Shown here: in pieces, positions 1-5,933 of the stretch
How positions within the stretch are numbered: position 1 is the first letter of the stretch
How the letters are laid out: every line of letters begins with the position of its first letter
Source of the DNA: Oscillospiraceae bacterium
Lineage (GTDB): Bacteria; Bacillota; Clostridia; Oscillospirales; Oscillospiraceae
Reading direction: 5' to 3'
Assembly (NCBI GenBank): GCA_016290695.1
Contig: JAEEUX010000108.1
Span: 1 to 8,026, forward strand
Length of the DNA: 8,026 nt
Position numbers and translations under genes: made by a program
The notes under the pieces: model-generated
Database searches by the model: none
What the model saw: only the letters and a program-made list of their open reading frames with translations
What the model was told of the DNA's origin: nothing

Positions 1-449
1 AGAGCATGCAGATGGTCGAACTGAATGGCAGCGCAAAGGTGAAGCTCCCAGCCTATGCCCTCAAGGATACAAACGGCAACCCCACCAACTACGTCCGGCT
101 TCGTGACCTGGCATCGCTGCTGAACGGCACCGCTGCACAGTTTGATATACTCTGGTCCGCCGAGACCGGCATTACCATTGCGCCCAGCGCGGCCTATGAG
201 CATCCCAATGGCAGCGAGGGCAATGTCCCGTTCTTCGGAGACCGTCCTTACACTGACTATGCCCGACCAACCTATGTTGGCGATGAAGCAAAATCCTTTG
301 CGGCCTTCCAGCTCGCGGATGACAATGGCGGCGCACACACCTACTACCAGCTCCGTGATCTTGGCCGAGCGCTTGATTTCAACGTCGGCTGGAGCGCAGA
401 GCGCGGCATTTTTATCGAGCCGAACAAGCCCTACACGGACGCTGACTGA
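1..449 (+). CDS. C-terminal part of a secreted stalk-domain protein (tandem copper-amine-oxidase-N-like domains), 5' end outside window
   Basis: The reading frame is open to the left edge of the window. The first in-frame ATG (position 6) has no ribosome binding site that can be seen, so the true start is probably upstream. The visible 147 residues from that ATG hold two copies of a stalk-domain motif. Copy 1 (residues about 8-60) has YALKDTNGNPTNYVRLRDLA followed by a D-I-L-W strand and ITI. Copy 2 (about 90-143) has TYYQLRDLGRALDFNVGWS followed by GIFIEPNKPYT. Such domains are common at the C-terminus of secreted or cell-surface proteins of Clostridia, where they are thought to be structural, adhesive or spacer modules rather than catalytic. 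What the N-terminal part does cannot be told from this window. The gene converges on the flavodoxin gene, and a shared hairpin terminator follows at 518-554. The family call is confident; the function of the whole protein is unknown. Confidence 0.8.
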   Translation, partial: SMQMVELNGSAKVKLPAYALKDTNGNPTNYVRLRDLASLLNGTAAQFDILWSAETGITIAPSAAYEHPNGSEGNVPFFGDRPYTDYARPTYVGDEAKSFAAFQLADDNGGAHTYYQLRDLGRALDFNVGWSAERGIFIEPNKPYTDAD

Positions 450-517
450 TGTTTTGGCTCTGCTTAGCAGCTTGGCGCTGCTCGGCGCCTTGATGAAGCG
501 AATATTGCTTGCTCTAA

Positions 518-554
518 AAAACGACGTCATGCCGAAAAAGCATGACGTCGTTTT
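518..554. terminator. Bidirectional rho-independent terminator between convergent genes
   Basis: A perfect 14-bp inverted repeat (518-531 with 541-554, containing CGACGTCATG) encloses a 9-base loop. On the plus strand the stem ends in TTTT (551-554). On the minus strand the A run at 516-521 reads as six U. It lies 69 bases after the stalk-protein stop codon and 24 bases after the flavodoxin stop codon, so one hairpin can end both transcripts. The U run suggests it is stronger for the flavodoxin transcript. Confidence 0.85.
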
Positions 555-577
555 GTCGTCAGAAAGTCGCGGACTTA

Positions 578-1036
578 TCACAGCTTTTCGACGACGGATT
601 TTATCTCCCAGATATTGTGCGCGAGGACGGAAGCCGCGATTTCCGCGCCCTCGATGTAGGGCGCGAGCTTTTCGGCGGTCTTGCCGATACCGCTGCCGCC
701 AGAGGTTGCGAAAATAACCACCTTTTTGCCGCCCCAGTCATAGCCCTTGCAGAAGGTGTTCACGACGTTAGGCGCGCAGCCGTACCAAATCGGAAAGCCG
801 ATGAAAACGCGCTCATAGCGCCCGAAATCCTCGACTTTTCCCGCCACGGGAACATCCTTTTTGCCTATCTTCTCGCGGTTGCAGCGCGCAAGCGGGTTCG
901 TCCACTTTATGTCAGCCTTGGAATAGGGCTCGACGGGGGAAATCTCGAAAATGTCCGCGCCGATATCCTCGGCGAGCTGTTTGGCGAGCCTCGCGGTGTT
1001 GCCCTCGGCGCTGAAATACGTAACCAATGTGTTCAT
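578..1036 (-). CDS. Flavodoxin family protein (Flavodoxin_4-like)
   Basis: This 152-residue protein has the normal length of a short-chain flavodoxin. It should bind FMN and act as a cytoplasmic one- or two-electron carrier or small flavin reductase. The phosphate-binding loop is at residues 9-14 (SAEGNT) after the first beta strand (TLVTYFS). GFPIWYG at 80-86 supplies the aromatic residue expected to stack on the isoalloxazine ring, and ATSGGSGIG at 110-118 forms the third flavin loop. The pattern pYSKADIKW..P..R.N.E at 38-55 is typical of the Flavodoxin_4 group. The start is supported by AAGGAG at 1045-1050, 8 bases before the ATG. The gene appears to be transcribed alone from a promoter shared divergently with the HerA-like gene, and it ends at the bidirectional terminator. 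Its redox partner is unknown; other oxidoreductases in the window are possible but unproven partners. Confidence 0.92.
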   Translation of the reverse strand: MNTLVTYFSAEGNTARLAKQLAEDIGADIFEISPVEPYSKADIKWTNPLARCNREKIGKKDVPVAGKVEDFGRYERVFIGFPIWYGCAPNVVNTFCKGYDWGGKKVVIFATSGGSGIGKTAEKLAPYIEGAEIAASVLAHNIWEIKSVVEKL

Positions 1037-1071
1037 CTCAATGACTCCTTTACGTTTTTTCTGTATTCTAC

Positions 1072-1100
1072 ATTATAAATATGAATTCTGTGTAAATCAG
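1072..1100 (-). promoter_or_regulatory. Probable sigma-A promoter of the flavodoxin gene
   Basis: On the minus strand a perfect TATAAT lies at 1072-1077. Seventeen bases upstream is CTGATT (1095-1100), a weak -35 box with three matches to TTGACA. The ribosome binding site lies about 22 bases downstream. The -10 box is convincing; the -35 box is not. Confidence 0.5.
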
Positions 1101-1151
1101 GGCGAAATCCGGCGCCGCTTTGGATTATACGGCGTTTTGCCATAGTTTTCC

Positions 1152-1180
1152 TTGCATAGAGCATTATAAAATATTATAAT
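1152..1180 (+). promoter_or_regulatory. Probable promoter of the HerA-like ATPase gene
   Basis: TTGCAT (1152-1157) is followed after exactly 17 bases by a perfect TATAAT (1175-1180). The predicted transcript would start near 1187, about 20 bases before the ribosome binding site of the downstream gene. A palindrome (1162-1181) covers the spacer and the -10 box, so the promoter may be repressed by a DNA-binding protein. Confidence 0.6.
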
Positions 1181-1181
1181 G
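1162..1181. repeat. Palindrome CATTATAA-N4-TTATAATG over the -10 box
   Basis: Perfect 8-bp arms (1162-1169 and 1174-1181) are separated by 4 bases. The right arm contains the TATAAT of the HerA-like gene promoter. CATTATAAAT recurs at 1071-1080 over the -10 box of the divergent flavodoxin promoter, as a half-site. This could be an operator, but AT-rich promoter sequence produces such symmetry by chance fairly easily. Confidence 0.45.
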
Positions 1182-1221
1182 TTTAGTGTTAAAACGCCTT
1201 AAAGGGAAGGGAGAAACTGAT

Positions 1222-2760
1222 ATGTATACGGAAAACGGCATTTACCTCGGACTTGCGGGGGAAAAACGTATAAATATGGCGCCCGGCATGGCAAACCGCC
1301 ACGGCCTCGTCGCCGGAGCCAGCGGCACGGGCAAGACCATAACCATGAAGGTTTTGGCGGAGTCCTTTTCCGACGCGGGTGTGCCCGTGTTCCTTTGCGA
1401 CATCAAGGGCGACGTTTCGGGGCTTGCCGAGGCGGGCGTTTCGAGCGAGGGCATGGAGAAGCGCATAGATAAATTCGGCCTGCGCGATACCTTTAAATAT
1501 CGCCCCTATCCCGTCACATTCTGGGACGTTTATCAGGAGGCGGGTCACCCGATACGCGCCTCCGTGTCCGACATGGGGCCGGAGCTGCTTTCCCGCATTT
1601 TGGGGCTTACCGAGGCGCAGGAGGGCGTTTTGAACATCATTTTCCGCGTCGCGGACGACCATGGCCTTATCCTCACCGACATGAAGGACCTCAAGGCCAT
1701 GCTGCGCTACATAAACGAGCACCGCGCTGAGCTTCTCACCGATTACGGCAACGTCTCGGCGCAGTCGCTCGGGGGCATCACCCGCGCGCTCATTCCGCTT
1801 GAAGCGCAGGGCGGGGAGCTGTTTTTCGGCGAGCCGGGGCTCGACATAATGGACCTTATCCGCACTGACGCGGAGGGGCGCGGCGTAATCAACCTGCTTG
1901 ACTGCGTGAAGCTCGCGCGAAATCCGAAGCTTTACGCGACCTTCCTGCTTTGGCTCATGAGTGAGCTGTTTGAGCGTTTGCCCGAGGCGGGCGACCTTGA
2001 GCGCCCGAAGCTTGTATTTTTCTTCGACGAGGCGCACATGCTGTTTTCAGACGCGCCGAAGCTGCTCGTGCAGAAGATCGAACAGATGGTGAAGCTCATC
2101 CGCTCGAAGGGCGTGGGGGTATGGTTCGTCACGCAGAGCCCGTCCGACATACCCGACAGCGTTCTCGCGCAGCTTTCGGGCCGCGTTCAGCACGCTCTGC
2201 GTGCGTATACGCCCGCCGAGCAGAAGGCTGTTCGCGCCGCCGCGAGCTCCATGCGCCCGAACCCGGAGTTCAAGGCCGAGGAGGTCATTACCGAGCTCGG
2301 CGTGGGCGAAGCGCTCGTTTCGCTTTTGGACGAAAACGGCGTTCCCGGCGTTACGGAGCGCGTGAAAATAATCTGCCCGCAGAGCCTTATGGCGCCCTGC
2401 TCCGCCGAAACGCGCAGGCAGCGCATGGCGGGCGACGGTATGGCGAAATACGACGCCGCCACCGACAGCGAATCGGCCTACGAGCTGCTTGAAAAACAGC
2501 GCGAGGAGGACGAAGCGCGCGCCGCGCTGGAGGCTGAACGCGCCGCTCTTGAAAAGGAGCGCGCGGCCTTTGAGGCGCAGAAGCAGAAGGAGGCCGCCGC
2601 CGAGGAGAAAAAGCGCCAGAAGGAGCAGGAACGCAAGCAGGCGGCCTATGATAAACAGGTGGAGCGCCGCAAGACGCAGATAGAGCGCCAGTTAATTAAC
2701 GCCGGAGGTCAAATCCTCAAACGCGGCCTGATGAATACGCTCTTCGGCGGGAAAAGATAA
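1222..2760 (+). CDS. HerA-like P-loop ATPase of the YjgR (DUF853) family with coiled-coil tail
   Basis: The protein (512 residues from the ATG at 1222) belongs to the YjgR/DUF853 group of HerA-FtsK-type ATPases. These resemble DNA-pumping motors, but the role of the YjgR group is not established. The Walker A loop is GASGTGKT (residues 32-39) inside MANRHGLVAGASGTGKT, and Walker B is LVFFFDEAH (264-272). A sensor-like strand VTQSPSDIP follows at 303-311, then GRVQHALRAYTP (320-331) with arginines that could serve as inter-subunit fingers. GHPIRASVSDMGPELL and FFGEPGLDIMDLIRTDAEG are further family-typical blocks. Residues about 418-490 form a charged Glu/Lys/Ala/Arg-rich coiled coil, and a short tail ends in LFGGKR. 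An in-frame GTG at 1186 lies 36 bases upstream, but I prefer the ATG because AAGGGAG (1207-1213) sits 8 bases before it and because the GTG falls at the predicted transcription start. The next gene starts 24 bases after the stop and is probably co-transcribed. Confidence 0.93.
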   Translation: MYTENGIYLGLAGEKRINMAPGMANRHGLVAGASGTGKTITMKVLAESFSDAGVPVFLCDIKGDVSGLAEAGVSSEGMEKRIDKFGLRDTFKYRPYPVTFWDVYQEAGHPIRASVSDMGPELLSRILGLTEAQEGVLNIIFRVADDHGLILTDMKDLKAMLRYINEHRAELLTDYGNVSAQSLGGITRALIPLEAQGGELFFGEPGLDIMDLIRTDAEGRGVINLLDCVKLARNPKLYATFLLWLMSELFERLPEAGDLERPKLVFFFDEAHMLFSDAPKLLVQKIEQMVKLIRSKGVGVWFVTQSPSDIPDSVLAQLSGRVQHALRAYTPAEQKAVRAAASSMRPNPEFKAEEVITELGVGEALVSLLDENGVPGVTERVKIICPQSLMAPCSAETRRQRMAGDGMAKYDAATDSESAYELLEKQREEDEARAALEAERAALEKERAAFEAQKQKEAAAEEKKRQKEQERKQAAYDKQVERRKTQIERQLINAGGQILKRGLMNTLFGGKR

Positions 2761-2784
2761 GCCGCGGTGTGCTGAGGTTGCGAC

Positions 2785-3234
2785 GTGGAATTTGGCTGGA
2801 TTAACATTTTCGGCGCAGTTATTGTAGCTTTGATGCTGCTGCCGAATATAGTATATGCGTTCAAAAATAGAGATGAAAAGAATCTGTGCGCGAACCGTTT
2901 CATGAACGCGACAGAGCAGCTCGGCAGATATGGCTGCATTACCTTGATGTGGCTGCCCTTGCTGGTTTGGAAGTTCGGTTTTTCTTCAGAGCTTGAAATG
3001 CTTCTTTACCTTATCGGGAACGGGTGCCTGCTGGCGGCGTACTGGGCCGTTTTTGCCTGTTATTTTAAGAAAAGAACCGCGGCGCGGGCCCTGGCTCTTG
3101 CCGTCCTGCCGGCATTAATATTCCTGCTGAGCGGCCTGCTTCTACGCCATTGGCTGCTGGTGGGCTTTGCGTTCCTGTTTGCCGTCGGGCATATTTATGT
3201 GACATGGAAAAACATCGCCAAGGCAGATTATTAA
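2785..3234 (+). CDS. Small polytopic membrane protein of unknown function
   Basis: I do not recognise a named family for this 149-residue protein. It has five likely membrane helices at residues about 6-26, 49-65, 73-94, 102-120 and 122-141. The first loop (27-48) is polar and contains KNRDEKNLCANRFMN, and a KKR cluster at 95-97 suggests a cytoplasmic loop by the positive-inside rule. The start is a GTG at 2785 with GAGG (2774-2777) 7 bases upstream. The next in-frame ATG (2833) would remove most of the first helix, so GTG is preferred. The gene follows the HerA-like gene by 24 bases with no terminator between, and a strong hairpin terminator lies 14 bases after its stop, so the two probably form one transcription unit. 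A working link with the ATPase is only suggested by position. Confidence 0.8.
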   Translation: MEFGWINIFGAVIVALMLLPNIVYAFKNRDEKNLCANRFMNATEQLGRYGCITLMWLPLLVWKFGFSSELEMLLYLIGNGCLLAAYWAVFACYFKKRTAARALALAVLPALIFLLSGLLLRHWLLVGFAFLFAVGHIYVTWKNIAKADY

Positions 3235-3248
3235 GAAATTAATAAATG

Positions 3249-3279
3249 AAATAGGCGCGGGAAAACCTGCGCCTATTTT
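3249..3279 (+). terminator. Rho-independent terminator after the HerA-like/membrane protein unit
   Basis: AAATAGGCGC (3249-3258) pairs perfectly with GCGCCTATTT (3269-3278). The stem continues inward through GGG/CCT with one G-U pair and closes on an AAAA loop (3262-3265). The stem is about 13 bp and ends in TTTT (3276-3279). It separates the upstream unit from the sigma factor operon. Confidence 0.88.
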
Positions 3280-3342
3280 GCGCTGCCGCTGTGACCTGCG
3301 CGGGCTGCTTTACGACTATATAGACAGAGGGGAGGCGACGCT

Positions 3343-3906
3343 ATGACGGACGACGCCGCGATAGTCGCGCTGTACTGGGCGCGCTCGGAAAAGGCAATAT
3401 CCGAAACTGCGGAGAAATACGGGCGATACTGCCGCACAATAGCCTATAATATCCTTTCCGACGCCGAAGACGCGGAGGAAAGCGTGAACGACGCATATCT
3501 TGCCGCATGGAACAGCATTCCGCCGCAGCGTCCGAGCCTCCTTTCGGCATATCTCGGAAAAATAACCCGCAGGATTTCCATAGACAAATGGCGTAAACGC
3601 GGCGCGGCAAAGCGCGGCGGCGGAGCAATCGAGGCGGCGCTTGAGGAACTTAGTGAATGCATTCCTTCGGGAAACGACCCGGCACGAACGGTTGAGACCA
3701 TGATGCTGACGGAAATACTTGACAGATTTCTTGCGTCGCTTCCGCGTGAGGCAAGGACGGTATTCCTGCAAAGATACTGGTATATGATGCCGGTGAAGGA
3801 AATCGCCGCCGGGCTGAACGCAAGCGAAAGCAAGGTTAAAATGCTGCTCATGCGCTCGCGCGGCAAGCTTAGAGAAACACTGGAAAAGGAGGGGGTCGAA
3901 GTATGA
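3343..3906 (+). CDS. ECF-type sigma-70 family RNA polymerase sigma factor
   Basis: This 187-residue protein has the two-domain layout and length of extracytoplasmic-function sigma factors, which direct RNA polymerase to a small regulon after an envelope or extracellular signal. Region 2 covers about residues 10-88. It includes YCRTIAYNILSDAEDAEESV (core-binding and -10 recognition helices) and ends in YLGKITRRISIDKWRKR. A basic, glycine-rich linker (87-95) follows. Region 4 covers about 122-180, with LPREARTVFLQRYWY and a helix-turn-helix VKEIAAGLNASESKVKMLLM (151-170) for -35 recognition. The start is well supported by AGGGGAGG (3328-3335), 7 bases before the ATG. The stop overlaps the start of the next gene (ATGA at 3903-3906), which is the usual layout for a sigma factor with its anti-sigma factor. 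The regulon and signal are unknown. The promoter must lie within about 50 bases after the preceding terminator and may be self-recognised, but I cannot define it. Confidence 0.93.
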   Translation: MTDDAAIVALYWARSEKAISETAEKYGRYCRTIAYNILSDAEDAEESVNDAYLAAWNSIPPQRPSLLSAYLGKITRRISIDKWRKRGAAKRGGGAIEAALEELSECIPSGNDPARTVETMMLTEILDRFLASLPREARTVFLQRYWYMMPVKEIAAGLNASESKVKMLLMRSRGKLRETLEKEGVEV

Positions 3907-5090
3907 AGAGCGAATATATTTTGGATGCGCTCGGCGGCGTCCGCGACGAATTTGTTGCCGAGGCCGCGCCGAAAAAGAGGCAAAAGCGCTCGCCTATAAA
4001 ATGGGGAGCGCTCGCGGCCTGCCTCGTTTTGCTCGCGGGCGGCGCGTTCGCGGCGCTGAATATCGGCGTGCAGAGAGGCAACGCCCCCGATTTGCCGCTT
4101 GTTATGATCTCTGCACCGGGCGGCTCAATGGGCTTTGAGGGGCTTATGTATCATAGCGCGGACGAGCTTGAAACAGCTAATCCGTGGAAGGAAAACATGG
4201 AATTTGAGACTTTGCCCGTCTACGAAAACGGCCGCTATGACGCTTCCGACGCGGGATTTCCGCGCGGCATGAACGAAGAAGAAATGACGCAAAAACTGCA
4301 AAATGCCGCAGCCTCGCTCGGCCTGGAAATTACTCAAATAAAGCGCCGCACGAACGAGACCAAGGACGAGAACGGCACAGTAACTCCGGGCGCGGAGATT
4401 TACGCCCTCCGCGCCGAAACCGAGGCCGGGACGATAAGCGTCGAGGCGGACGGCACGGTGACTTATGAGCTTCCGGAAAACTATGCCCTGCCCCCGGAGT
4501 ATCATTTCACCCATTCGGAGACCACGCGCGAGGAGGCCGAGGCGGTAATTGCATACCTTACGGAAAAATACGCCGCGTTTCTGGGCTTTGCTGAGCCGCA
4601 GACGGCCCTGCGCGGGGAGTATAACATTTACGGCGAATTTATCCGCGAGTATTACGTCTACGATTCGGCGCAGGGCGGCGCCGACGCTATAATAAACTAT
4701 TCTCTGCGCGCGGCGCAGTTTTGCCCGGACGACGAGGGCCATCTAATGCTCATCCGGCTGAGCGACGCCCTGACAAAGGCGAAAAAACTCGGAGATTACC
4801 CGATCATTTCAGCGGCTGAGGCGCGGGAAAAGCTCCTTGCCGGGGAATACCTGACGAGCGTGCCGTACCCGATGCCCGGGGAAGAATATATCGCGAAGGC
4901 GGAGCTTATTTACCGCGGCGGACGCTCGGAAAAGACGATAATGCCGTATTACCGCTTCTATGTCGAGCTGCCGGAGGCGGAGAGCGCCGGGAGCGCGCTC
5001 GGCCTCAAAACCTACGGGGTCTATTATGTTCCGGCGATACAGAGCCGCTACATCGCGGACACAGCGGTATATGATGGGCGCTTCAATTAA
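3903..5090 (+). CDS. Membrane-anchored putative anti-sigma factor with large extracellular domain
   Basis: The 395-residue protein has a short cytoplasmic N-terminus (1-32), one membrane helix (about 33-53, preceded by KKRQKRSPIK) and a 340-residue exterior domain. The N-terminal stretch YILDALGGVRDEFVAEA resembles a short amphipathic motif that I associate with membrane proteins encoded next to ECF sigma factors in Clostridia. It is the only part that could hold the sigma factor in the cytoplasm. No ZAS-type HxxxCxxC motif is present. The exterior part has an alpha-beta stretch at about residues 116-195 that loosely resembles PepSY or YcdB-type repeats (low certainty), and a C-terminal region with PYYRFYVELPE and LKTYGVYYVPAI. 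AAAGGAGG (3885-3892) lies 10 bases before the ATG inside the sigma gene, and the genes overlap by 4 bases, so translation is probably coupled. The anti-sigma role is inferred from gene order and topology. The gene ends 6 bases before the stop of the convergent nitroreductase gene, with no hairpin visible. Confidence 0.78.
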   Translation: MKSEYILDALGGVRDEFVAEAAPKKRQKRSPIKWGALAACLVLLAGGAFAALNIGVQRGNAPDLPLVMISAPGGSMGFEGLMYHSADELETANPWKENMEFETLPVYENGRYDASDAGFPRGMNEEEMTQKLQNAAASLGLEITQIKRRTNETKDENGTVTPGAEIYALRAETEAGTISVEADGTVTYELPENYALPPEYHFTHSETTREEAEAVIAYLTEKYAAFLGFAEPQTALRGEYNIYGEFIREYYVYDSAQGGADAIINYSLRAAQFCPDDEGHLMLIRLSDALTKAKKLGDYPIISAAEAREKLLAGEYLTSVPYPMPGEEYIAKAELIYRGGRSEKTIMPYYRFYVELPEAESAGSALGLKTYGVYYVPAIQSRYIADTAVYDGRFN

Positions 5091-5096
5091 ATGCAA

Positions 5097-5918
5097 TTAC
5101 TCCGAAACGCTGTACGAGGCGATATAAACGAGCTCGCCGGAGTCTATGCCGGGGTCTTCTATGGAGAAGGAGGGCTTTAAACCCGCTTCCTCTGCGCCGA
5201 GCTCAAAATGGCAGAGCGCGATGCCAAGGTCGATTTTTTGCAGGTCCCAGCCGTCGGGGCTGAGATAACCCTTGCTGCGCTTTTCATAAAAATGCGCCTT
5301 GCCGCCCTCAACTATGACGCGCCACGGCTGCTTATTCACCGCCGAGGGCGCGAGACGAACCATTTCGAGCGGGAGACGCAGCTTCCCCGCAGCTTCGGGC
5401 GAAAGAGGTTTATCAAAGGAGCCGTCGAAAAACAGCTCGCCGAAATCCATGCGCTTGTCCGCGCCGATGCCCTTGCGCATCATAATTTCCTTCAGCGACA
5501 TTTTTTTCGCCGCGTAGCCGAGCGGGCTGACGCAGGGCATTACCTCGTCCTCGGCCAAGCCCACCGCCTTTTCAAAGGCGGCGCGGTTCATCGTCCCGGC
5601 GATCCAGGTTGTCCCCACGCCGAGACTCTCGGCGAAGAGCACGACCTTTTCAAAGCTGTACCCGAAGGCCTCCTCCGCGTGCTCGACGCGGAGCATTTTC
5701 CCGGCGATAAAGGCGTCGGTTCCGGCAATTACGGGCGAGGAAAGGCCGTTCTTTTCGGCGCTGAGCAGCTTCCATTCGATTTTTACGTCATAAGGATTTT
5801 GAAGCATATTGGCAAAATCCATGATTTTTCTGGAGTCATCCTCGCGCAGCGGCGTTTCGTCAAAGGTTCTGACGCTTCTCCTGCGGCGGATAAGCTCCGA
5901 TTTTTGAATATCGTTCAT
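5097..5918 (-). CDS. Nitroreductase family protein (TM1586-type, double-domain)
   Basis: This 273-residue protein is a flavin (FMN) oxidoreductase of the nitroreductase superfamily, best matching the TM1586-type group. In that group two half-domains lie in one chain, in place of the usual dimer of about 200-residue subunits. The N-terminal half begins with IRRRRSVRTFDETPL (10-24), the phosphate-binding arginine motif, and includes ESLGVGTTWIAGTMN (97-111) and PCVSPLGYAA (128-137). The second half carries LAPSAVNKQPWRV (189-201), normally found near the N-terminus of single-domain nitroreductases. Members may reduce nitro compounds, quinones or other electrophiles with NAD(P)H, but the true substrate cannot be read from sequence. 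The ribosome binding site AAGGGGG (5929-5935) overlaps the stop codon of the radical SAM gene and lies 10 bases before the ATG, so the two genes are likely translationally coupled. It is the last gene of the hxlR-like operon. Confidence 0.88.
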   Translation of the reverse strand: MNDIQKSELIRRRRSVRTFDETPLREDDSRKIMDFANMLQNPYDVKIEWKLLSAEKNGLSSPVIAGTDAFIAGKMLRVEHAEEAFGYSFEKVVLFAESLGVGTTWIAGTMNRAAFEKAVGLAEDEVMPCVSPLGYAAKKMSLKEIMMRKGIGADKRMDFGELFFDGSFDKPLSPEAAGKLRLPLEMVRLAPSAVNKQPWRVIVEGGKAHFYEKRSKGYLSPDGWDLQKIDLGIALCHFELGAEEAGLKPSFSIEDPGIDSGELVYIASYSVSE

Positions 5919-5933
5919 GATAGCATGACCCCC

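Noticed and set aside
142..717. 191-residue plus-strand frame crossing the stalk gene, terminator and flavodoxin gene
   Set aside because: It runs through a strong hairpin terminator and two real genes, and its end is an Arg/Cys-rich shadow product.
1186..1221. GTG at 1186 as start of the HerA-like gene
   Set aside because: No ribosome binding site precedes it and it falls at the predicted transcription start. The ATG at 1222 has a well-spaced AAGGGAG.
1189..2037. 282-residue open frame on the minus strand inside the HerA-like gene
   Set aside because: It lies opposite a gene with intact Walker motifs and full family similarity. The frame is long because of GC-rich codon bias, and its product shows no recognisable domain.
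3291..3322. Possible sigma-A promoter GTGACC ... TATATA before the ECF sigma gene
   Set aside because: The spacer is about 20 bases, too long for a convincing promoter. The gene may use an ECF-type promoter that I cannot define from one example.
4125..4742. 205-residue open frame on the minus strand inside the putative anti-sigma gene
   Set aside because: The plus-strand gene continues through the whole region with a ribosome binding site and coupled start. The opposing frame has a low-complexity, Arg-rich product.
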